Source: a bacterium (lineage in GTDB: Bacteria > Pseudomonadota > Alphaproteobacteria > Ferrovibrionales > Ferrovibrionaceae). Taken from it: a stretch of DNA of 32,337 nt. The DNA is taken from positions 1 through 32,337 of the forward strand of contig JALHMN010000040.1 of the NCBI GenBank assembly GCA_022844005.1, in the 5' to 3' direction. The notes under the pieces are model-generated. The model was not told where the DNA came from and ran no database searches. It saw nothing but the letters and a program-made list of their open reading frames with translations. Made by a program: the position numbers and the translations under genes. Each line of letters begins with the position of its first letter. Within the stretch, counting starts at the first letter, position 1. Positions 8,001-15,359 of this stretch are shown piece after piece.

Positions 8001-8268
8001 GCTGGTGGACTTCATTCGCCACCGCCGGCAACTGGGTGGGACATTGCGGGAGGCGCTGCTGGAGGCGGGGGCAGTGCGCTTCAAGCCGATCTTCCTGACC
8101 GCCGCGGCGGCGATGATCGGCGCCGCCTTCATCATCACCGACCCGATCTTCCAGGGCCTGGCGATCTCCCTGGTCTTCGGCTTGGCCTCCTCCACGGCGC
8201 TGACGCTGCTGGTGATCCCTGCGATCTACGTCTGGCTGCGCGACGACGTCGGCGCCGCGCCGGCCTGA
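5044..8268 (+). CDS. RND-superfamily efflux permease (AcrB-like)
   Basis: A 1074-residue proton-driven inner-membrane pump of usual family length. Layout: TM1 near residues 17-38, a first large periplasmic loop, TM2-6 from about 350, TM7 near 548-568, a second periplasmic loop, and TM8-12 from about 913. The proton-relay pair Asp418-Asp419 is present in TM4 (GILVDDAIVVVEN). In TM10 the relay lysine of AcrB (K940) is replaced by Arg982 in IIVRNSILLVDF. The second periplasmic half is divergent from drug pumps such as AcrB or MexB, so the substrate is not predictable by homology. Position beside a sulfide-sensor operon and shared promoter DNA suggest a sulfur-related or sulfide-induced role (inference). 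It ends 4 bp from the convergent dctM stop. Confidence 0.93.
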   Translation: MKLGISGHLTRIFIGSPLTPLLLIAAVVVGALALVSLPREEEPQISVPMIDILVTANGYKAGDAVELITKPLEDIVKAINGVEHVYSSTQDDSVLVTARFLVGTDQDAGLLRVHEKIRANILDLPKGIPEPLIIGRGINDVAIVTLTLEPKASHAGRWDANGLHQIAEELRHELVKVDDIGLTYIVGGSPNQIRVEPDPERLSLYGITLNQLVDKLSNANRSFLVGAFRDAGRHVPVLAGQTLQGVPDIGLLLLTARDGRPVYVKDVADVVVGGAELEHRAWRLTPDAEGGFEQKPAVTLALAKRSGANAVVVADDLLHRLETVKGRLIPDDVSVTVTRNYGETASEKADELLFHLALATVSIVALITFAVGWREGLVVMVVIPTTILLTLFASWLMGYTINRVSLFALIFSIGILVDDAIVVVENIVRHWHRRDGRDLVASAIDAVAEVGNPTIVATLTIIVALLPMMFVSGLMGPYMSPIPANASMAMLFSFFVAVTITPWLLFRIARGRFAGKASSSGAAHDDTGGAFGRFYVWIARPLLAGRWRSKVFLILVGAATALVCVLFATRDVTVKLLPFDNKSELQVVVDLPEGATLEETERLLFAAAGRLAGLPELVAIEAYAGTAAPFNFNGLVRHSYLRTSPHQGDLQVNLTPKAERSRASHAIALDVRQRLAGLEKPAGTALRVVEVPPGPPVLATLLAEVYGPDEATRIEVTRKLRQAFEAVDFVVDVDDTVRAPGERLRFAIDQERLEYHGVEEQAVYDTIAAMIGGVRIGYSQRGQGTRPIDISVRLPRQALWLGERLLSTPVPAGGTQRQGANVELGDVVSVKREPASHTLFRRNGRFAEMVQAEVAGRFEAPIYGMLAVQDEIDRIDWGATGRPEVLLHGQPLDEAKPSLLWDGEWEVTYVTFRDMGAAFMVAILGIYLLVVAQFGSFRLPLVILVPVPLTLIGIVLGHWLLDAAFTATSMIGFIALAGIIVRNSILLVDFIRHRRQLGGTLREALLEAGAVRFKPIFLTAAAAMIGAAFIITDPIFQGLAISLVFGLASSTALTLLVIPAIYVWLRDDVGAAPA

Positions 8269-8272
8269 TCGG

Positions 8273-9583
8273 TCAGTCGCTCATCAGGTTCGGCAGGAAC
8301 AGGCTGATCTCGGGGAAGGCGATCAGCAGGATCACGACGATGAGATCGACGACGATGAAGCCGATCAGGCCGCGGAAGATCGTCGACAGCGGCACCGTGT
8401 CGCCGACCACGGTTTTTATGACGAAGGCGTTCAATCCGACCGGCGGTGTCAGTAGGCCGATCTCCAGCAGCATGACGACCAGGACGCCCATCCAGATCAT
8501 GTCGAGGCCGACCGCCTTCCACATCGGCAGCAGGATCGGCAGTGTGATCAGCATGATCCCGATCGGGTCGAGGAAGCAGCCCAGGATCAGGTAGATCACC
8601 ACCATGAACATGATGACCTGAAGCGCGGTGAGTTCGCTGCCGCGCACGAAATCGCCCATGAACTGTGGCAGGCCGGCAAGTGCCAGGAAGCGGGTCAGCA
8701 GCACGGCGCTGACGGCGATGAAGAAGATCGAGGCGCCGGAATGCAGCGCGTCCTTGATGCTCTCCGCGAAGGTCTGCCGGTTCAAGCCGCCGCGCAGATA
8801 GGCGATCACGCAGGCGCAGGTGGCCCCGAAGGCCGCTGCCTCGGTCGCCGTGGTCAATCCGCTGTAGATGCCGCCGATGACGCAGACGATGAGGGCCGGG
8901 ATCGGCCAGACGCGTCCCAGCGCCGCCAGCTTGTCGGCCATGGTCGGCCGGTCGTCCGGCGGCGGGGCGGCGTCCGGATAGATCTTGCAGTAGCCGATGA
9001 TGTAGGCGGCGAAGAGGAAGGCGTTCAGCAGGCCCGGGATGATACCGGCGATCAGCAGTTTGCCGATCGGCGTCTCCGTGTACCAGCCGAAGATGACGAA
9101 GCCGATGGAGGGCGGGATCATGGCGCCCAGCGTGCCGGCGGCGGCGACCGTGCCGGTGGCGAGTGCCGGGCTGTAGCCGTAGCGCAGCATTTCGGGGATG
9201 GCGAGCCGGCCCATGGCGGCGGCGGTGGCGACCGACGAGCCGGAGGCGGCGGCGAACATGGCGGCGCCGAAATTGGCCGCGACCGCGAGCCCGCCCGGCA
9301 GCTTGTAGAGCCACATGCGCGCGGCATCGAACAGCGAAGTCGTCATGCCGCCGCGGAAGGCGATCGATCCCATCAGCAGGAACATCGGGATCGCCGACAG
9401 CGTCCAGCTGGCGGAGAAGTCGAAGGGCGCGGTGCCGAGCGTGCGCAGCGCCGTCTCCGGCCCGCGCAGCGCGGCGATGCCGCCGAGCGAGACGAGGCCG
9501 AGCGACACCGCGATCGGTACCCTGATCGCCATCAGGAAGATCAGGATGCCCATGCACAGGAAGGCGAGCTGGATCGAGGTCAT
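8273..9583 (-). CDS. dctM: TRAP transporter large permease DctM
   Basis: A 436-residue ion-coupled permease of a tripartite ATP-independent periplasmic importer, hydrophobic throughout with about 12 helices. The DctM signatures are visible: the N-terminal IRVPIAVSLGLVSLGG, the AIPMFLLMGSIAFRGG block near 65-80, the glycine/serine-rich AASGSSVATAAAMGRLAIPEMLRYGYSPALATGTVAAAG stretch and the IPPSIGFVIFG motif. A late TPPVGLNAFVIK motif is also typical. The ATG start lies 16 bp after the dctQ stop. It is the last gene of the PQM operon and nearly touches the convergent RND gene. Confidence 0.95.
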   Translation of the reverse strand: MTSIQLAFLCMGILIFLMAIRVPIAVSLGLVSLGGIAALRGPETALRTLGTAPFDFSASWTLSAIPMFLLMGSIAFRGGMTTSLFDAARMWLYKLPGGLAVAANFGAAMFAAASGSSVATAAAMGRLAIPEMLRYGYSPALATGTVAAAGTLGAMIPPSIGFVIFGWYTETPIGKLLIAGIIPGLLNAFLFAAYIIGYCKIYPDAAPPPDDRPTMADKLAALGRVWPIPALIVCVIGGIYSGLTTATEAAAFGATCACVIAYLRGGLNRQTFAESIKDALHSGASIFFIAVSAVLLTRFLALAGLPQFMGDFVRGSELTALQVIMFMVVIYLILGCFLDPIGIMLITLPILLPMWKAVGLDMIWMGVLVVMLLEIGLLTPPVGLNAFVIKTVVGDTVPLSTIFRGLIGFIVVDLIVVILLIAFPEISLFLPNLMSD

Positions 9584-9599
9584 GATGCGGTCCGGCCCG

Positions 9600-10130
9600 T
9601 CAGATCGAGTGGTCGCCGAGGCGCGCGGGGGCTTCGCCGCGCGCGATCCGCCGGCTGTCGCCGATCACCTGCGCGATGGCAATGAACGCGGTGACGGCCG
9701 CGCCCACCACCAGCACCCAACGCGAAGGCCAGACCGGAACTTCGAAGAAGGTGGCGTCCTGCGCCTCGCCGATCATCGTCTTCTGCCAGGCGCTCATGCC
9801 GCCCATCCAGGCCATCAGCCCGAGATAGAGCGCGGTCAGCACGCCGCAGAAGGTGTCGAGCTTCAGCTTGCCGCGGGCGGACATCTTCTGGGTGAAGAGT
9901 TCGACCAGGATATGGCCGCGGCTCGCCTGCACATGCGGCAGCGCCAGGTAGATGGCCGCCACCATGTAGATCACGGCCACGAACTCGAGCGTGCCCTGGA
10001 TCGGGCTGTTGAACACCATCTTGCCGACGATATCGCCGGTAATGTGCAGCATCATCACCACCGTGACGGTGCCGGCACAGAACAGCAGCACGCCCGCGGC
10101 GCGCTCCAGCAGTTTCTCGATCGCCTGCAC
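9600..10130 (-). CDS. dctQ: TRAP transporter small permease DctQ
   Basis: A 176-residue membrane protein with four hydrophobic helices (about residues 12-34, 48-65, 90-110 and 135-157), the DctQ topology. The N-terminal amphipathic IEKLLERAAG segment and the LEFVAVIYMVAAIYLALPHVQASRGHILVELF block match the family. The start codon is GTG at 10130, supported by GGGGAGGGG about 7 nt upstream on the minus strand. It pairs with DctM to form the membrane domain and sits downstream of dctP after a 73-bp gap containing a strong hairpin. Confidence 0.92.
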   Translation of the reverse strand: MQAIEKLLERAAGVLLFCAGTVTVVMMLHITGDIVGKMVFNSPIQGTLEFVAVIYMVAAIYLALPHVQASRGHILVELFTQKMSARGKLKLDTFCGVLTALYLGLMAWMGGMSAWQKTMIGEAQDATFFEVPVWPSRWVLVVGAAVTAFIAIAQVIGDSRRIARGEAPARLGDHSI

Positions 10131-10154
10131 GGTTATCCCCTCCCCGGGAACGAA

Positions 10155-10183
10155 CGGCCGCGCGGATTCCCTCCGCGCGGCCG
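10155..10183 (-). other. Stem-loop between dctP and dctQ
   Basis: A perfect 12-bp stem (CGGCCGCGCGGA and its complement TCCGCGCGGCCG) with a 5-nt loop lies about 20 nt after the dctP stop. There is no T-run. In TRAP operons such hairpins are thought to protect the dctP message and lower dctQM expression, so that the receptor is made in excess; that role is inferred here. Confidence 0.7.
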
Positions 10184-10203
10184 CCCTCGGTCGCCTTGCC
10201 CGC

Positions 10204-11316
10204 TCAGAAGCTCGCGCGGGCGTAGACTTCGCGGTTGAGTGCCGCGATGTACTTCGCCTTGTCGCCCTTCACTTCCTCGGCGACGATCTTCTCCCACTTG
10301 GCGATCTTGGCGACGAAGGTCTGGATCAGCGCGTCGGCATCCTTGACGCCGCGCTTCACGCCCTGCTCGACCACCCGCTTCGTATCGTTCTTCAGGAAGG
10401 TCTCGTAGGCCTCGGTCAGGCTCTTGTCGGGCTCGACGAACTTGACGTTCTTCTCGGCGGCGCCCTTCTGCGCGGCGGCCGATTCCTCCAGATAGCCGAA
10501 GGTGACGTCGGCGGCCAGGATGGCGGCGTTCTTCTTGATCGACGCCCGCACATCGGCGGGCAGGCCCTTGAAGGTCTCGGCATGGATCGCGAACAGCTGG
10601 CCGCCGTGATAGGTGCCGATCGGCTGCTTGACCACGAACTTGGCCACGTCCCAGAGCGTATAGGACTTCAGCCAGGCATCGGCGCCGACATTGCAGTCGC
10701 ATTGCCCGCGCTGCATCGCCTCGTAGACCTCGTCGGAGGTGATGTTGACCGGCACGCCGCCCATGTCCTTCACCAAGAGGCCGAAGGCGGCCGTGGCGCG
10801 CACCTTCTTGCCCTTCATGTCGGAGACCGAGCGGATCTCGTCCTTGCACATGAAGACGTAGGGCGCCGTCGAGTAGTAGGCGGTCGAGATGATGCCGGCC
10901 TTCTTCTGCTCTTCCAGACAGCCCTTGCACTCCACCAGCTGCATCTCGTTGACCGCGCCGGCCATGGCGAGCGCGTTCTTCCCCTGCAGGGCGAGTTCGG
11001 TCAGCGTGTAGCTGTAGGGAAGCTCCTTGCTGACATAGGCGTCGACGATCATGCCCGCGGTGACCAGCTTGTCGCGGATCTGATCGACCGCCGCCTTGGC
11101 CGGGGCCACCGAGCCGCCGGTGAAGATCTCGAACTTCACCTTGCCGCCGGTCTCCTTCTCCACCCGCTCCGCGAAGGGAACCATGCCGGCATGATTGTTC
11201 ACATGGGTGGGCGGCAGATAAGTGCCGTAGGAAATCTTGGTCTGCGCCGAGGCGGGCGCGGCGAGTGCCAGGGTGCCGGCCGCGGCCAGGGCCATGGATA
11301 TGAACGTCTTGAGCAT
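10204..11316 (-). CDS. dctP: TRAP transporter substrate-binding protein DctP
   Basis: A 370-residue periplasmic receptor with a Sec signal peptide ending ASA-Q (cleavage near residue 24). The family carboxylate-binding arginine fits Arg173 (KKVRATAAFG). The GGSVAPAKAAVDQIRDKLVTAGMI region is also typical. Five cysteines occur in the mature part (130, 133, 157, 206, 208, as ECKGC, FMCKDE and CDC), more than is usual for this family, so disulfide bridges are likely. The ATG at 11316 has GGGAGG about 7 nt upstream. The ligand is not identifiable; the neighbouring aminotransferase hints at an amino or organic acid, but the two genes have separate control elements. Confidence 0.93.
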   Translation of the reverse strand: MLKTFISMALAAAGTLALAAPASAQTKISYGTYLPPTHVNNHAGMVPFAERVEKETGGKVKFEIFTGGSVAPAKAAVDQIRDKLVTAGMIVDAYVSKELPYSYTLTELALQGKNALAMAGAVNEMQLVECKGCLEEQKKAGIISTAYYSTAPYVFMCKDEIRSVSDMKGKKVRATAAFGLLVKDMGGVPVNITSDEVYEAMQRGQCDCNVGADAWLKSYTLWDVAKFVVKQPIGTYHGGQLFAIHAETFKGLPADVRASIKKNAAILAADVTFGYLEESAAAQKGAAEKNVKFVEPDKSLTEAYETFLKNDTKRVVEQGVKRGVKDADALIQTFVAKIAKWEKIVAEEVKGDKAKYIAALNREVYARASF

Positions 11317-11451
11317 GCGATGTCCTCCCTTGTGTGTTCTTCGCTGGATGCGGATTTACTGAAGAGGGTGTCCTCGCGCGGAAACGCGGCGACGGATGAT
11401 CTCCCCTCGGGGCGCGGTTCGCGCCTGCGGCCTCCCTTGTTATGCGGCGCG

Positions 11452-11480
11452 ATCATCTGGCCTGGCAGGGCAGGCGTCAA
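11452..11480 (-). promoter_or_regulatory. Candidate promoter of dctPQM
   Basis: On the minus strand, TTGACG (11480-11475), a 17-bp spacer and GATGAT (11457-11452) match a housekeeping promoter in 9 of 12 positions. The leader would be about 130 nt. In the rest of 11317-11451 I see only the dctP ribosome site. Confidence 0.5.
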
Positions 11481-11484
11481 CGCG

Positions 11485-11522
11485 CGAAGGTCCGCCATCA
11501 TGTCCGTGATGGCGGACCTTCG
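11485..11522. repeat. Perfect 16-bp inverted repeat with 6-bp loop
   Basis: CGAAGGTCCGCCATCA (11485-11500) and its exact complement TGATGGCGGACCTTCG (11507-11522) flank TGTCCG. It lies 43 bp beyond the aminotransferase stop and only 4 bp upstream of the predicted dctP -35 box. No T-run follows on either strand. It could be a terminator of the aminotransferase gene, a regulator site for dctPQM, or a dispersed palindromic element. I noticed no second copy in the window. Confidence 0.75.
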
Positions 11523-11565
11523 TTCTGCTGCTTCCGGCCGCCGGGGCGGCCTTGCCGGGGTGGCG

Positions 11566-12897
11566 TCAGGCCGCGGCCTTGATGCACTTGCCGAGCGTGT
11601 CGATCATCTGGTCGATCTGGCCCTTCTCGACGATCAGCGGCGGGGAGATCGTCACCGTCTCGCCCGTCGTGCGGAACATGATCCCCGCCTCGTAGGCCTT
11701 CAGGAACACGTCATAGGCGCGGGTGCCGGGCTTGCCCGGGCGCGATTCCATCTCGACCGCGCCGATCATGCCGATGTTGCGGATGTCGATGACACTGGGC
11801 GTGCCTTTCAGCGAATGCACCGCCTCCTGCAGGTAGGGGGTGAGTTCGGCGGCGCGCTGGAACAGGCCTTCCTCCTTGTAGACGTCGAGGGTGGCGAGGC
11901 CGGCCGCGGCGGCCAGCGGATGCGCCGAATAGGTATAGCCGTGGAACAGCTCGATGGTGTTCTCGGGCGCATTCATGAAGGTGTCGTAGATGCCCTTCCG
12001 CGCGATCACGCCGCCCATCGGCACCGTGGCGTTGGTGACGCCCTTGGCGATCGTCATCATGTCGGGGATGACGTCGAACTTCTCGGAGGCGAAGGCGGAG
12101 CCGAGCCGCCCGAAGCCGGTGATCACCTCGTCGAAGATGAGGAGAATGCCGTGCTTGTCGCAGATTTCGCGCAGCCGCTTCAGATAGCCCACCGGAGGAA
12201 CCAGGCCGCCGGTCGAACCCGCCACCGGCTCGACGATCACGGCGGCGATGTTGGAGGCGTCGTGCAGTGCCACCAGCCGTTCCAGGTCCTCGGCCAGATG
12301 CGCGCCCCAGCTCGGCTGGTCCTTGCTGAAGGCCATGTCCTTCAGCGAATGGGTGTGCGGCAGGTGGTCGACGCCGGGAAGGGCGGTGCCGAACCACTTG
12401 CGGTTGGCGACCATGCCGCCGACCGAGATGCCGCCGAAGCCGACGCCGTGATAGCCGCGCTCGCGGCCGATCAGGCGCGTGCGGGTGCCCTCGCCCCGGG
12501 CACGGTGATAGGCGAGCGCGATCTTGAGCGCGGTGTCGACCGCTTCGGAGCCGGAATTCGTATAGAAGACGTGGTTGAGGTCGCCGGGCGTCATCGCCAC
12601 CAGCCGCGCGGCCAGTTCGAAGGCCTTGGGATGGCCCCACTGGAAGGACGGCGCGTAGTCCAGCTCCTTCACCTGCTTCTGCACCGCCTCGACGATCTTC
12701 TGCCGTCCGTGTCCGGCATTGACGCACCACAGCCCGGCGGTGGCGTCCAGGATCTGCCGCCCCTCCTGGTTGGTGTAGTGCATGCCCTCCGCCTTCACGA
12801 GCATGCGCGGATTGGCCTTGAACGCCCGGTTCGCCGTGAACGGCATCCAGAAGGCGTCGAGGTTGTTGGAATTGGCGGGCAGGGGGGCGGACGACAT
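11566..12897 (-). CDS. Class III aminotransferase, omega-amino acid/beta-alanine:pyruvate type
   Basis: A 443-residue PLP enzyme that transfers the amino group of a terminal amine (beta-alanine or similar) to pyruvate. The N-terminal LDAFWMPFTANRAFK and GLWCVNAGHGR blocks, GHPKAFELA and RGYHGVGFGGISVGG closely follow characterised bacterial omega-amino acid:pyruvate transaminases. PLP-site features: NSGSEAV (114-120), Asp256 in IFDEVITGFGR, and the Schiff-base lysine Lys285 in TIAKGVTN. An in-frame ATG at 12981 would add 28 residues without family similarity; the ATG at 12897 gives the usual MSS...NNLDAFW start. Its Shine-Dalgarno is weak. The gene is divergent from the FAH-family gene. The likely pathway is degradation of beta-alanine, polyamine or pyrimidine products; substrate preference is not certain. 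Confidence 0.92.
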   Translation of the reverse strand: MSSAPLPANSNNLDAFWMPFTANRAFKANPRMLVKAEGMHYTNQEGRQILDATAGLWCVNAGHGRQKIVEAVQKQVKELDYAPSFQWGHPKAFELAARLVAMTPGDLNHVFYTNSGSEAVDTALKIALAYHRARGEGTRTRLIGRERGYHGVGFGGISVGGMVANRKWFGTALPGVDHLPHTHSLKDMAFSKDQPSWGAHLAEDLERLVALHDASNIAAVIVEPVAGSTGGLVPPVGYLKRLREICDKHGILLIFDEVITGFGRLGSAFASEKFDVIPDMMTIAKGVTNATVPMGGVIARKGIYDTFMNAPENTIELFHGYTYSAHPLAAAAGLATLDVYKEEGLFQRAAELTPYLQEAVHSLKGTPSVIDIRNIGMIGAVEMESRPGKPGTRAYDVFLKAYEAGIMFRTTGETVTISPPLIVEKGQIDQMIDTLGKCIKAAA

Positions 12898-13019
12898 GGC
12901 GGCGGCGGTCCTTGACTGGAGTGGCGGGCAACCCGCCCAGGTTAGCCGAAGATCGGCCGGGCCGGAACGATTTCGCTGCAACCTCGTGTGGAACAGGGCG
13001 CATGGCAGGGCCGCCCGCC

Positions 13020-13048
13020 TTGATCCGCCCGCCCGGTGCGCCTAGGTT
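13020..13048 (+). promoter_or_regulatory. Candidate promoter of the FAH-thrC operon
   Basis: TTGATC (13020-13025), a 17-bp spacer and TAGGTT (13043-13048) form a plausible housekeeping promoter, with a leader of about 27 nt to the ATG at 13082. Confidence 0.5.
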
Positions 13049-13081
13049 GCGCCCCTCCCGGCGGCTTCAGGACAGGCGAAA

Positions 13082-13930
13082 ATGCGGCTCGTGACCTTCG
13101 ACATCGCAGGCAAGGTTTCCTATGGCGCGCTTCTGGGCGACGGCATCGTCGACCTGGGGGCCAGGCTCGGGAAGAAGTACGCGGACGTGAAGGCGCTCAT
13201 CGCCGCCGACGCGCTGGACGAGGCGGCCGCCGCCCTGAAGGGCGCGAAGGCCGATGTCGCGCTCGCCGCGGTCACGCTCCTGCCGCCGCTGCCAAACCCC
13301 GACAAGATTCTCTGCGTCGGCGTCAACTACGACGAGCACAGGAAGGAGACCGGCCGCGACAAGTCGGAAAAGCCCGTCATCTTCACCCGCTTCGCCGACA
13401 CCCAGGTCGGCCACGGCCAGGCCCTGGTGCGCCCGCGGTCGTCCGAGCGCTTCGACTACGAGGGCGAACTCGCCATCGTCATCGGCCGCCCCGGCCGGCA
13501 CATCCCGGAAAGCACCGCGCTCGCCCATATCGCCGGCTATTCCTGCTACAACGACGGCAGCGTCCGCGACTGGCAGCGCCACACGCATCAGTTCACCCCG
13601 GGCAAGAACTTCCCCGCCTCCGGCGGCTTCGGCCCGGCGCTGGTCACCGCCGACGAGGTGCCCGATCCCTTCGCCCTCACGCTCATCACCCGGCTGAACG
13701 GGCAGGAGGTGCAGAAGGCCGGCACCGACCTGATGATCTTCGACCTGAAGCAGCTGATCGCCTATATTTCGGGCTTCACCAAGCTGAACCCCGGCGACGT
13801 CATCATCACCGGCACCCCCGGCGGCGTCGGCGACAAGCGCAACCCGCCGCTCTACATGAAGCCCGGCGACGTGGCGGAGGTGGAAATCTCCGGCGTCGGC
13901 CTGCTCAGGAACCCGGTGATCGCGGAATAG
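13082..13930 (+). CDS. Fumarylacetoacetate hydrolase (FAH) family protein
   Basis: A 282-residue member of the FAH superfamily, which hydrolyses, decarboxylates or isomerises 2-oxo and 1,3-diketo acids with a divalent metal. The core motif CVGVNYDEHRKETG (78-91) and the metal ligands Glu127 and Glu129 (DYEGELAIVIG) and Asp158 (CYNDGSVRDWQ) are intact. So are FTPGKNFPASGGFGP and TGTPGGVG near the C-terminus. The N-terminal 70 residues are the small beta domain common in this group. The family covers 2-hydroxyhepta-dienedioate isomerases, ureidoglycolate lyases and acylpyruvases, and the sequence does not decide between them. The gene ends 25 bp before thrC and is probably co-transcribed with it. 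Confidence 0.88.
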   Translation: MRLVTFDIAGKVSYGALLGDGIVDLGARLGKKYADVKALIAADALDEAAAALKGAKADVALAAVTLLPPLPNPDKILCVGVNYDEHRKETGRDKSEKPVIFTRFADTQVGHGQALVRPRSSERFDYEGELAIVIGRPGRHIPESTALAHIAGYSCYNDGSVRDWQRHTHQFTPGKNFPASGGFGPALVTADEVPDPFALTLITRLNGQEVQKAGTDLMIFDLKQLIAYISGFTKLNPGDVIITGTPGGVGDKRNPPLYMKPGDVAEVEISGVGLLRNPVIAE

Positions 13931-13955
13931 GGCGCGCCGGATCGGAGGATCCGTC

Positions 13956-15359
13956 TTGCGGTATGTGAGTACGCGCGGGCAGGCCCGCGCCCTCGATTTC
14001 GAAGGCGTCCTGCTGGCGGGGCTCGCCACCGACGGCGGCCTCTACGTGCCCGCGCGCTGGCCGCTCCTCAGCCGGCGCGCCATCAAGGGGCTGCGGGGTA
14101 GGCCCTATGCCGAACTCGCCGCCACGGTGCTGCAGCCCTATCTGGGCAAGCATCTGTCGGCCGATGCCTTCCACGCGATCCTGGCGGAAACCTACGCCGG
14201 CTTCGATCACCCGGCGGTGGCACCGCTGGTCCAGCTCGGGCCAAACGACTGGGTGATGGAGCTGTTCCACGGCCCCACGCTCGCCTTCAAGGACATGGCG
14301 ATGCAGGTGCTGGGCCGCCTCCTCGACCAGGCCCTGGCGCGGCGCGGCCGGCGGGCCACCATCCTCGGCGCCACCTCGGGCGACACGGGCGCCGCCGCCG
14401 TCGACGCCTTCAGGGGACGCGAGGCGATCGACGTCTTCATGCTGCACCCCGAAGGGCGCATCTCGCCGGTGCAGCGCCGGCAGATGACCACCGTGGCGGA
14501 TGCGAACATCCACAACATCGCCATCCAGGGCACCTTCGACGACTGCCAGGCGCTGGTGAAGACGCTGTTCCAGGAACCCGATCTGCGCCGGGACCTGTCG
14601 CTCGCCGCGGTCAATTCGATCAACTGGGCCCGGGTGATGCTGCAGATCGCCTATTACGTCCACGCCGCGGTGGCGCTGGGCGCGCCCGACCGGACGGTCT
14701 CCTTCAGCGTTCCGACCGGCAATTTCGGCGACATCTACGCCGGCTACGCCGCGGCCCGGATGGGCTTGCCCATTCAGGCCCTGATCGCGGCCACCAACCG
14801 CAACGACATCCTCGCCCGCTTCTTCCAGAACGGCGAATACGCCCGGGGCGAGGTGATGCCCACCATCTCCCCCAGCATGGATATCCAGGTCGCCTCCAAC
14901 TTCGAGCGTTACGTCTACGACCGGGTGGGCCGCGCGCCGGACCGGGTACGCGAATTGATGGCGGCCTTCGGGGCCGCCGGCTCCTTTGTCCTACCCAGCA
15001 ATCAGGAAACGCTGTTCACCGGATTCCAGGTGGGCGAGGACGAGACCAGGGCCGAAATCGCCCGCACCAGGGCCGAAACCGGCTGGCTCGCCGATCCGCA
15101 TACCGCCGTGGGCCTGGCCGCCGCCCGGGCCCGGCGCGGCGACCCGGCCGTGCCGATGGTGACGCTCTCGACCGCGCATCCCGCCAAATTCGCCGAGGCG
15201 GTGACGCAGGCCTGCGGGGTTCGGCCCGAGCTGCCGGCGCGCTATATGGGCCTGATGGACCGCCCGGAACGCTGCGTCACGCTGCCCAACGACGCGGCCG
15301 TCCTGCGCGATCATCTCCTGTCCCAGTCCCGGCTCGGCCGGGCCAGAAAGGCCGCATGA
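13956..15359 (+). CDS. thrC: Threonine synthase
   Basis: A 467-residue PLP enzyme converting O-phosphohomoserine to threonine, the last step of threonine synthesis. The start is TTG at 13956: GGAGG lies 7 nt upstream and the protein then begins MRYVSTRG, the standard thrC N-terminus. The PLP lysine is Lys112 in HGPTLAFKDMAMQ. The phosphate loop GATSGDTGAAAV and the substrate motifs SINWARVMLQIAYY and PTGNFGDIYAGY are present. It is of the long (about 470) class found in proteobacteria. Its stop overlaps the M16 peptidase start (ATGA). The pathway neighbour asd lies 7 kb downstream in a separate unit. Confidence 0.97.
   Translation: MRYVSTRGQARALDFEGVLLAGLATDGGLYVPARWPLLSRRAIKGLRGRPYAELAATVLQPYLGKHLSADAFHAILAETYAGFDHPAVAPLVQLGPNDWVMELFHGPTLAFKDMAMQVLGRLLDQALARRGRRATILGATSGDTGAAAVDAFRGREAIDVFMLHPEGRISPVQRRQMTTVADANIHNIAIQGTFDDCQALVKTLFQEPDLRRDLSLAAVNSINWARVMLQIAYYVHAAVALGAPDRTVSFSVPTGNFGDIYAGYAAARMGLPIQALIAATNRNDILARFFQNGEYARGEVMPTISPSMDIQVASNFERYVYDRVGRAPDRVRELMAAFGAAGSFVLPSNQETLFTGFQVGEDETRAEIARTRAETGWLADPHTAVGLAAARARRGDPAVPMVTLSTAHPAKFAEAVTQACGVRPELPARYMGLMDRPERCVTLPNDAAVLRDHLLSQSRLGRARKAA

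Noticed and set aside
9991-12915. A 974-codon open frame on the plus strand opposite dctQ, dctP and the aminotransferase
   Set aside because: It runs across three real genes and their control regions, has no family similarity and no ribosome site; it is a GC-bias shadow.
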